Origin: Methanobacteriota archaeon
GTDB lineage: Archaea; Halobacteriota; Methanomicrobia; Methanomicrobiales; Methanoculleaceae
DNA length: 11,192 bases
Assembly: GCA_023457135.1 (NCBI GenBank)
Contig: JAEWMO010000052.1
Coordinates: 1-11,192 of the forward strand
Direction of reading: 5' to 3'
Of this stretch, positions 5,900 to 11,192 are shown in pieces. A program made the position numbers and the translations under genes. The notes below the pieces were generated by a model that ran no database searches, was not told where the DNA came from, and saw nothing but the letters and a program-made list of their open reading frames with translations. The number at the start of each line of letters is the position of its first letter. Positions within the stretch are counted from its first letter, which is position 1.

Positions 5900-7285
5900 T
5901 CAGAGATCCCCGACCGATATCGGGAGTTTCTGGATGAGGTAGCGGAACTTGCCGCCTTCGGTGCGGGGGATCTCGTCGACGAACCGGACCTGAACGTTCA
6001 CCTCGTCCCCGAGCTGCCACCGGAGCTCCCGGGTCAACTGCCGGGTATCCTCCTCGGTGTAGGCCGGCTTTCTGACGACCTTCATGATCAGTTCGCCCAT
6101 CTCCTCCTGGTACATCTGGAACTGGCTGATATTCTCAAACGCTCCCGACTCGTAATTGATGGGGGTGACGGAGAGCAGGTGGCCGTTCCGGGTCACGATG
6201 AACTCCTGGAGCCTCCCCTCCACCTTCTCGAGCAGCGGATACTGCCGCCTGCACGAGCACCGGTTCTCCGCCGCAACCGCAACGTCCATGGTGCGGTACC
6301 TGATGAGCGGGCAGACGTAGTTGGTCAGGTTCGTCGAGACCACCTCGCCCATTGCGCCCGGCCCCTCGACCGGCCGGCCGTCCCTCCCGATCAGCTCGAC
6401 GATGCTGTATTCGGGGAAGATGTGGTAGCGGGTGCTCTCCTCACACTCGCCGGCAAGCACCGTCTGCTCGGAGTTGCCGTACCAGGAGAAGACCCGGCAC
6501 CCGAAGGCCTCGGAGAGCAGGCTCCGCTGCCAGGGGTAGAGGTTCTCGGACCCGCAGAGGATCGCCTTCACGGTCGGGAATGGTTCGATGCCGTGCTCCT
6601 TCATGTACCGGGCGAGGATTACTGCCGTTGACGGGTAGGCGTGGATGAACCGGGGCCGGAACGCCCGGATCCGGTCGATGTAGGCCGGCAGCGCCTCTTC
6701 GGTCATCTGGTGAGAGGACATGATCAGCCACCGCCCGAAGAGCGCCTTCTTCCAGCAGACACCGCTTGAGGCCGCGTCCACGACGTGACCCCGGAGGATG
6801 ACGCAACGGTCGGTGAACCGGTAGCCGACGCGGTCCCACTGGGTCTTCATGAACGCCCACTCCCTGGCCCGCGAGGCGCCTCTCTCGTAGTAGAACCCCA
6901 TGGGGGTGCCGGTGGAGCCGGACGTGCGGACGTACTCGAAGGCCGACTCCGGGTAGTTTCTGGCCTTCAGGTCGGGGAGGTTGGCCTGGACGATCTCCTT
7001 CGTCAGGAAGGGGAGGAGGGTGAGGTCTCCAGGGGTCTGGATGTCCCCCGGCACGAGGCCCCGCTCCCGGAAGACCTGGCGGTAGTAGGGGACGTTCTCG
7101 TAGGCGTGGTCGAGCAGGCGCGAGAGCGCCTTTGCCTGGTAGGCCGCGAGCTCTTCCCGGCTCCACCACTGGGACTCCCGGAGGAGTGCATACGTCTCCC
7201 GGTACGCGCGGTAGGAGGGCACCAGGCTGAGGGCTTTCAGGGTGAGCGGATTCGCATAGGACACCTTCAGGGAACCGGATTTCAT
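5900..7285 (-). CDS. CapK/PaaK-like adenylate-forming enzyme, copy 2
   Basis: A 461-residue ANL-superfamily enzyme aligned without internal gaps to copies 1 and 3. Motifs: TSGSTG at 121-126, YGNSE at 269-273, YRTMD at 330-334, and GGK with the probable catalytic Lys446. The usual CxCGR motif is CSCRR here (343-347), so the conserved Gly is replaced. ATG at 7285 is preferred over the earlier in-frame ATG at 7333. It is preceded by a near-perfect GGGAGGTG ribosome binding site, it leaves a normal 16-bp gap after the stop of copy 3 instead of a 32-bp overlap, and it makes the N-terminus line up with the other copies. It is the second gene of a copy 3 - copy 2 operon and converges with Fem-like gene 3. 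The substrate cannot be inferred from sequence alone. Confidence 0.9.
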   Translation of the reverse strand: MKSGSLKVSYANPLTLKALSLVPSYRAYRETYALLRESQWWSREELAAYQAKALSRLLDHAYENVPYYRQVFRERGLVPGDIQTPGDLTLLPFLTKEIVQANLPDLKARNYPESAFEYVRTSGSTGTPMGFYYERGASRAREWAFMKTQWDRVGYRFTDRCVILRGHVVDAASSGVCWKKALFGRWLIMSSHQMTEEALPAYIDRIRAFRPRFIHAYPSTAVILARYMKEHGIEPFPTVKAILCGSENLYPWQRSLLSEAFGCRVFSWYGNSEQTVLAGECEESTRYHIFPEYSIVELIGRDGRPVEGPGAMGEVVSTNLTNYVCPLIRYRTMDVAVAAENRCSCRRQYPLLEKVEGRLQEFIVTRNGHLLSVTPINYESGAFENISQFQMYQEEMGELIMKVVRKPAYTEEDTRQLTRELRWQLGDEVNVQVRFVDEIPRTEGGKFRYLIQKLPISVGDL

Positions 7286-7301
7286 CTGCACACCTCCCGC
7301 C

Positions 7302-8729
7302 TCAGGCGGGTATATCGTGGGAGACGTGTTCAAGCTTCGCAGCCTCCTGTTTGCCGAAGCATATCGGCAGATTCTGGACGAAGTAACGGTGCTTACCGCG
7401 GGCGGTGAGCGGGATGCTCTCGACGTATTTGAGTGTGATGGTGACGTCGTCGCCGCAGCTCCGGCTCACTTCCCGGTAAAGATACTCTGCATCCCGTTCG
7501 CTGAACGCAGGTTTTCTTACGATGTTCAGGACGACTTCTCCGATCTTATCCTGGTAGAACTGGAATTGTTTGACGTTATCGAACGCGTCGGTGTCGATGT
7601 TCATGGTAATCCCCGAGAGGAGCTCGCCCCTGTTGGTCACGATGAAGTCCTGGACCCTTCCCTCCACGCGCCTGAGCAGAGGGTAGGCGCGGCCGCAGGC
7701 GCAGGGCCCTTCGGCTTCTGTTGCAAGGTCCATGGTGCGGTACCTGATGAGCGGGCAGACGTAGTTGGTCAGGTTCGTCGAAACCACCTCGCCCATTGCG
7801 CCTGGTCCCGCGACCGGCCGGCCGTCTCTCCCGATCAGCTCGACGATGCCGTATTCGGGGAAGATGTGGTAGTGGGTGCTCTCCTCGCACTCGCCGGCAA
7901 GCACCGTCTGCTCGGAGTTGCCGTACCAGGAGAAGACCCGGCACCCGAAGGCCTCGGAGAGCAGGCCCCGCTGCCAGGGGTAGAGGTTCTCGGACCCGCA
8001 GAGGATCGCCTTCACGGTCGGGAACGGTTCGACCCCGTTCTCCACCATGTAGCGGGCGAGGACCACGGCCATCGACGGGTATGCCTGGATAAACCGGGGC
8101 CGGAACTCCCGGATCCGGTCGATGTAGGCCGGCAGGGTCTCTTCGGTCATGCAGTGGGAGGACATCAGCAGCCAGTGGCCGAGGAGCGTCTTCTTCCAGT
8201 AGATCTTCTCCTTTGATGAGCCGACGATGTAGCCGCGGAGGATGACGCAGCGATCGCGGAACCGGTAGCCGACGCGGTCCCATTGGGTCTTCATGAACGC
8301 CCACTCCCTGGCCCGCGAGGCTCCCTTCTCGTAGTAGAACCCGACGGGAATACCGGTGGAGCCGCCGGTGGTGACGTACTCGAAGGCCGACTCCGGGTAG
8401 TTTCTGGCCTTCAGGTCGGGGAGGTTGTTCTGCAGGTCCTCCCGGGTCAGGAAGGGGAGGAGGGCAAGGTCTGCGGGGGTCGCTATGTCCTCCGGTGCGA
8501 GGCCCCGCTCCCGGAAGACCCGGCGGTAGTAGGGAACGTTCTCGTAGGCGTGGTCGAGCAGGCGCGAGAGCGCCTCTGTCTGGTAAGCCGCGAGTTCCTC
8601 ACGGCTCCACCACCGGGACTCCCGGAGAAGGGCGTAGGTCTTTCTGTAGACGTTGTAGGAAGGAAGGATGCCGAGGGCTCTTGCTGTGAACGAATCCCGG
8701 TCACCGGTATTCTTTTCCGGGCTTACCAT
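7302..8729 (-). CDS. CapK/PaaK-like adenylate-forming enzyme, copy 3
   Basis: A 475-residue copy with TTGGSTG at 120-126, YGNSE at 269-273, YRTMD at 330-334, CACGR at 343-347 and ARGK with Lys446. The start has a strong ribosome binding site, AGGAGGAGAT, 7 nt before the ATG. Over residues 37-306 it differs from copy 1 at about 23 of 270 positions. From about residue 335 on, it diverges from both other copies and ends in a private tail of about 20 residues (GKQEAAKLEH...). It leads a two-gene operon with copy 2, probably transcribed from a TATA element near 8912-8924 with a long leader. The family is the same as copies 1 and 2: carboxylate activation by adenylation is known for the family, the native substrate is not. 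Confidence 0.9.
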   Translation of the reverse strand: MVSPEKNTGDRDSFTARALGILPSYNVYRKTYALLRESRWWSREELAAYQTEALSRLLDHAYENVPYYRRVFRERGLAPEDIATPADLALLPFLTREDLQNNLPDLKARNYPESAFEYVTTGGSTGIPVGFYYEKGASRAREWAFMKTQWDRVGYRFRDRCVILRGYIVGSSKEKIYWKKTLLGHWLLMSSHCMTEETLPAYIDRIREFRPRFIQAYPSMAVVLARYMVENGVEPFPTVKAILCGSENLYPWQRGLLSEAFGCRVFSWYGNSEQTVLAGECEESTHYHIFPEYGIVELIGRDGRPVAGPGAMGEVVSTNLTNYVCPLIRYRTMDLATEAEGPCACGRAYPLLRRVEGRVQDFIVTNRGELLSGITMNIDTDAFDNVKQFQFYQDKIGEVVLNIVRKPAFSERDAEYLYREVSRSCGDDVTITLKYVESIPLTARGKHRYFVQNLPICFGKQEAAKLEHVSHDIPA

Positions 8730-8911
8730 GCTGAATATCTCCTCCTGTCATGCGCACTCCGGCCGCACATACCGGAGCGGTGTCGCGGTAGTTCCCTGCC
8801 GTTCAGCGCATTCCCGGGTCTTTCCGGAACCCTGCCTGCCGGGTGACGTATGCTCCGGTCGGCCGCGGGGTGTTGATTCCGATGCACTGCGGTTGTATAC
8901 TCCTGAACGAT

Positions 8912-8924
8912 GTATAAATAAATT
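8912..8924 (-). promoter_or_regulatory. Probable TATA box of the CapK copy 3 - copy 2 operon
   Basis: On the minus strand this reads AATTTATTTATAC, a good archaeal TATA sequence. It would start transcription near 8885-8890 and leave a leader of about 155 nt before the ATG at 8729. A weaker TATA-like site (GTATAC, 8895-8900) is nearby. The leader contains a CTCCGG/CCGGAG hairpin (8757-8777). Confidence 0.45.
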
Positions 8925-8974
8925 GGCATGCTGTCATGGGCTCCCGCGGGAATCGGAGCTCTATAAGTACACGG

Positions 8975-8995
8975 ATATTCTGTCCGACAGGATAT
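8975..8995. promoter_or_regulatory. 21-bp imperfect inverted repeat, possible operator
   Basis: ATATTCTGTC and GACAGGATAT flank one central C, with a single mismatched pair. A further GATATG/CATATC pair (8991-8996 with 9005-9010) overlaps its right arm, so ATATC-type half-sites recur three times in 37 bp. It lies just downstream of a TATA-like TCTATAAG element (8960-8967), where a repressor could block initiation. No gene directly follows. Confidence 0.35.
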
Positions 8996-9103
8996 GGGCC
9001 GGCGCATATCACGCTCTTTCCGCCAGATGCTCCGATTGGGTGGATTTCTCGTCCCAGAAAAGCGTTCGGCAAACACAACCCTCAGGATCGGCCTTCTGGA
9101 TAA

Positions 9104-9116
9104 AGTATAAATATAC
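9104..9116 (+). promoter_or_regulatory. TATA box of the radical SAM gene
   Basis: AGTATAAATATAC is a strong archaeal TATA element; initiation would be expected near 9135-9142. It is the last AT-rich element before the gene. Confidence 0.6.
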
Positions 9117-9123
9117 AGATGCC

Positions 9124-9144
9124 TATCAGGGGTATGTCCTGATA
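9124..9144. promoter_or_regulatory. Inverted repeat over the predicted start of transcription of the radical SAM gene
   Basis: TATCAGG and CCTGATA form a perfect 7-bp inverted repeat around a 7-nt centre, 8 nt downstream of the TATA box. The position over the expected initiation site suits a repressor operator. A second small perfect repeat, GGCGAC-A-GTCGCC (9151-9163), follows in the leader. Confidence 0.4.
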
Positions 9145-9259
9145 AGATAAGGCGACAGTCGCCGGGCCCGCGCCTCCGTTGTGGCGGTGCGTGTCCGGGA
9201 CAGGGGGGATAAGTATTCTTCAGAAGGCGGTACCTGGTAGCAGTAGCAATGCGGAGATT

Positions 9260-10402
9260 TTGACCGGTCTCCCTGCAGAGAGCGATGTTCTTGACGAGGT
9301 CCGGGCGCTGGCCGGCGGGCTGCGCAGGCAGAACGGGGCTGCCCCGACGGATCTCGACTTCACCGTTCCCATCGGCTGGGAGGAGCGGATCGGGCACCTT
9401 GATGGTCACCCCATCAAGCGGCTCATCATCTTCCTCCGCTCGACGGGCTGCGAGTGGGTCGAGAAGACCGGGGGGTGCACCATGTGCGGGTTTTACTGTG
9501 CGACCTCCCGGGGCAGGGAGATCTCGGCGAAGGAGTATATCGCACAGTTTGAGTACGTGATGGATGCCGTCGATCTCGGGGACTACCCGATCGTCTCGGT
9601 CTACAACGACGGCAATATCTTCAACGAGCACGAGATGCCGGTTGCTGCCATCGAGAAGATCTGCTCCTATATCGACGGCTACAAGAACATCAAGAAGGTC
9701 GTCGTCGAGTCGAGGATCGATTACTCCCCTGACGAGCATGTAGCAAAGATGAAGAAGTCGTTGAACGGCCGGCAGCTCGAGGTGGCGTTCGGGTTTGAGT
9801 CCGCGAACCCCCAGGTGATGAACCTCTGCATCAACAAGGGGTTCTCGGCGAGCAACTTCGACCACTTCCACTCGAGGATGCGGAGCATGGGCGTGCTGAC
9901 AAAACCCCTCCTGCTGGTAAAACCGCCGTTCCTCACGGACGCCGAGTCGGTGCGCGACGTCCTCTCGACCGTCGCCTACTGCGTATCCCGCGGGATCGAC
10001 TACGTGGACCTTGAGGTGACGACGGTCGAGAAGAACACGGTCGTGCACGAGCTCTGGAAGAACAACCTCTACCGGCCTCCGTGGCTCTGGAGCCTGGTCG
10101 ACCTCCTGCAGCAATGCCGGGAGCGGTTCGGAGACCGGGCCCATGTCTATGTCAGCCCCTGGACCTACTCGGTCGAGTCGCTCGACTGGGCCCGGAACTG
10201 CGGGTCGTGCGATGAGGAGTTCGTCAAAGCGATAGAGCGCTACAACTGCCGCTTCGATACGGGGGAGTTCGAGGGGCTCGACTGCTCGTGCCGGGACGAC
10301 GAGTGGCGGGATGCCGTGGCGATAGAGGACCCCCGCCCGATACCGCAGAGGATCCGCGAACAGCTTGCATACGTCCGGAATATGCGTCTCTCCTCAGTGT
10401 AG
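9260..10402 (+). CDS. Radical SAM protein, RaSEA-like (archaeosine biosynthesis family)
   Basis: A radical SAM enzyme of about 380 residues. The cluster cysteines are probably those at 9449, 9476 and 9485, spaced C-x8-C-x2-C (TGCEW...GGCTMC). This differs from the common CxxxCxxC and resembles Elp3-like spacing; a further Cys follows at 9497. The flanking LIIFLRSTGC and GGCTMCGFY text matches what I know of RaSEA, the partner of ArcS that converts a lysine-modified preQ0 in tRNA to archaeosine. The C-terminus adds a Cys-rich segment (CGSC, NCRF, DCSC), perhaps a second metal site. The frame is open from TTG at 9179, but typical codon bias appears only after about 9260, where a TTG follows GGAGAT; the start is uncertain. 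The gene has its own TATA box and a T7 terminator. Other radical SAM functions remain possible. Confidence 0.75.
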   Translation: MTGLPAESDVLDEVRALAGGLRRQNGAAPTDLDFTVPIGWEERIGHLDGHPIKRLIIFLRSTGCEWVEKTGGCTMCGFYCATSRGREISAKEYIAQFEYVMDAVDLGDYPIVSVYNDGNIFNEHEMPVAAIEKICSYIDGYKNIKKVVVESRIDYSPDEHVAKMKKSLNGRQLEVAFGFESANPQVMNLCINKGFSASNFDHFHSRMRSMGVLTKPLLLVKPPFLTDAESVRDVLSTVAYCVSRGIDYVDLEVTTVEKNTVVHELWKNNLYRPPWLWSLVDLLQQCRERFGDRAHVYVSPWTYSVESLDWARNCGSCDEEFVKAIERYNCRFDTGEFEGLDCSCRDDEWRDAVAIEDPRPIPQRIREQLAYVRNMRLSSV

Positions 10403-10417
10403 GCGGTGCCTGCACTC

Positions 10418-10424
10418 TTTTTTT
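10418..10424 (+). terminator. T-rich terminator after the radical SAM gene
   Basis: Seven consecutive T residues begin 16 nt after the TAG stop in a GC-rich context. Oligo-T without a hairpin is the normal archaeal termination signal. Confidence 0.6.
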
Positions 10425-10727
10425 CGGGCCGGCCGGATTGTGAGGGCACCCCACCCGGGTACGGGGGCCGGGGTGGTTTCCGGTATACCGGAGAACGACC
10501 GGGTGTTCCACCTGGAGATGCAGGTGACTCTCGGGACAATGGATCCGCCGCGAGGCGTTCCTCTCCGGTCGGGTCGGCTCATCCCGTGAACGGGACCGCG
10601 GTGGAGATCATGTCCGGGAGGAGGGGTCTCTCCATCCAGGCAACGGTGCTTTGGGTCGGCGTCCTCAAACCGCACAGCCAGTGCCCGCTCCCCTTTCCGG
10701 TGATATCTTCTGCGGCCCGTACGATCG

Positions 10728-10733
10728 AAAAAA
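10728..10733 (-). terminator. T-rich terminator after the Gfo/Idh-type gene
   Basis: On the minus strand six T residues follow the TGA stop (10747-10749) by about 13 nt, consistent with an archaeal oligo-T terminator for the leftward gene. Confidence 0.5.
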
Positions 10734-10746
10734 TGGGTTACTCCTG

Positions 10747-11192
10747 TCAGAGCCCGACTCGTCCGGGGTCGATCTCCTTCGGCATCCCGGTATCGATCGA
10801 CTCCCACGCAAGGAAGGTTGCGAGCGTCGTTGTGACGCTGCCGGCAAGGTCCGGCACCTCTCCCTTCACGAACGCCCGGAGTTCCTCGGCAAACCCCTTC
10901 TCCTGGGCGAGCCACCGCTTCTCCCGCGAGGTTTTCCCGTCCCGCCGGAGTTCGAGGTCGCGGAAGTCGGTGATCCGCCCGACAGCGCCGTCACAGAAGA
11001 CCTCGACGGTCTCTTTGGAGTAGGTGCGGTCGCCGAGCGTCGTGTAGGTGACGGTGCCGAGCGACCCGTCCGCAAACGCCAGGGTTGCCTGGAAGTTGTC
11101 GTACTTCTGGAGGGTCCCGGTCGGCTCGATCGCTCTCGCGTAGACCTGGACCGGCTGCGACCCGGTCATATACTGCATGAAGTCGAAGAAGT
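10747..11192 (-). CDS. Gfo/Idh/MocA-type oxidoreductase, C-terminal part, truncated by window edge
   Basis: The minus-strand frame is open to the right edge, so about 147 C-terminal residues are seen; the internal Met at 11178 is not the true start. The visible part (FFDFMQYMTGSQPVQVYA, then LAFADGSLGTVTYTT, then ELRAFVKGE) matches the C-terminal alpha/beta substrate domain of Gfo/Idh/MocA NAD(P)-dependent dehydrogenases, which act on sugars, inositols and nucleotide sugars. The NAD-binding Rossmann domain must lie to the right, outside the window. The form with MQYMTGS is often the C-terminal half of bi-domain (zinc-alcohol-dehydrogenase plus Gfo/Idh) proteins in surface glycan loci; that fusion cannot be checked here. 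Downstream lies an oligo-T terminator. The family call is good; the substrate is unknown. Confidence 0.8.
   Translation of the reverse strand, partial: FFDFMQYMTGSQPVQVYARAIEPTGTLQKYDNFQATLAFADGSLGTVTYTTLGDRTYSKETVEVFCDGAVGRITDFRDLELRRDGKTSREKRWLAQEKGFAEELRAFVKGEVPDLAGSVTTTLATFLAWESIDTGMPKEIDPGRVGL

Larger units (their letters stand above)
8730..9259. other. 530-bp divergent intergenic region between CapK copy 3 and the radical SAM gene
   Basis: No convincing gene is seen here. The region is more AT-rich than its flanks and holds several TATA-like elements (minus 8912-8924; plus 8959-8968 and 9104-9116) and inverted repeats (8757-8777, 8975-8995, 9124-9144, 9151-9163). A 91-codon minus-strand frame at 8803-9078 lacks coding bias and a ribosome binding site. 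The density of symmetric elements suggests regulated divergent promoters. Confidence 0.6.
10403..10746. other. 344-bp intergenic region between convergent genes
   Basis: No supportable gene. It contains a terminator for each flanking gene, a GC-rich CACCCC/GGGGTG inverted repeat (10447-10475) and a 14-bp perfect palindrome TCCGGTATACCGGA (10479-10492). Frames crossing it lack a ribosome binding site and are antisense to the flanking genes. Confidence 0.6.

Noticed and set aside
4803..6020. 405-codon minus-strand frame across the Fem-like gene 3 and CapK copy 2 ends
   Set aside because: Antisense shadow of Fem-like gene 3; low-complexity composition and no homology that I can see.
481..8729. 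Calling the CapK-like genes coenzyme F390 synthetase or phenylacetate-CoA ligase
   Set aside because: These names are often transferred to the family in methanogens, but the glycan-type context and lack of diagnostic residues do not support a specific substrate.
8803..9078. 91-codon minus-strand frame in the large intergenic region
   Set aside because: No ribosome binding site, mixed codon use and it spans TATA elements and inverted repeats.
8723..10144. 473-codon minus-strand frame
   Set aside because: It lies antisense to the radical SAM gene and runs on through the regulatory region; no ribosome binding site or recognisable domain, whereas the plus frame has clear motifs.
10406..11023. 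205-codon plus-strand and 173-codon minus-strand frames near the right end
   Set aside because: Both overlap the well-supported Gfo/Idh-type gene in other frames and have unnatural composition.
1..11192. CRISPR array, tRNA, rRNA, insertion sequence or integrase
   Set aside because: I saw no regularly spaced direct repeats, no tRNA or rRNA sequence, no transposase and no terminal inverted repeats; the repeated DNA here is paralogous genes.

Overview
The window looks like a stretch of a GC-rich euryarchaeal, probably Methanomicrobiales (Methanoculleus-like) chromosome. The evidence is short archaeal TATA boxes upstream of genes, Shine-Dalgarno sites of the GGAGGTG type, strong G/C preference at third codon positions, and a radical SAM protein resembling RaSEA, an enzyme of the archaea-specific tRNA nucleoside archaeosine. 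The species assignment is inference; no rRNA or other marker gene lies here.

Layout, left to right. (1) Minus strand, 1-2214: the N-terminal part of a CapA-type metallophosphatase (runs off the left edge), overlapped by the end of an adenylate-forming CapK/PaaK-like enzyme (copy 1), preceded by a likely 63-residue orphan protein. (2) Plus strand, 2410-5897: three tandem paralogous FemAB/GNAT-like acyltransferases, each with its own TATA box about 60-65 nt before the start codon. (3) Minus strand, 5900-8729: two more CapK/PaaK-like genes (copies 2 and 3) in one operon, meeting the last Fem gene tail to tail with only 2 bp between stop codons. (4) Plus strand, about 9260-10402: the RaSEA-like radical SAM gene behind a 530-bp regulatory region with TATA boxes and inverted repeats. 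(5) Minus strand, 10747 to the right edge: the C-terminal part of a Gfo/Idh/MocA-type oxidoreductase.

The main signal is a 3 + 3 array: three near-identical adenylate-forming enzymes and three diverged Fem-type acyl/aminoacyl transferases, beside a CapA-like enzyme and a sugar-dehydrogenase-like protein. Such neighbours are typical of surface polysaccharide or glycan loci. A plausible reading (inference) is that the CapK-like enzymes activate an amino or other carboxylic acid and the Fem-like enzymes attach it to a glycan or a lipid-linked precursor. The three CapK copies align without internal gaps, which also fixes their start codons. They are mosaics at nucleotide level: different pairs are nearly identical in different blocks. 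This points to repeated gene conversion, while much of the C-terminal quarter has diverged. The RaSEA-like gene looks like an unrelated housekeeping neighbour.
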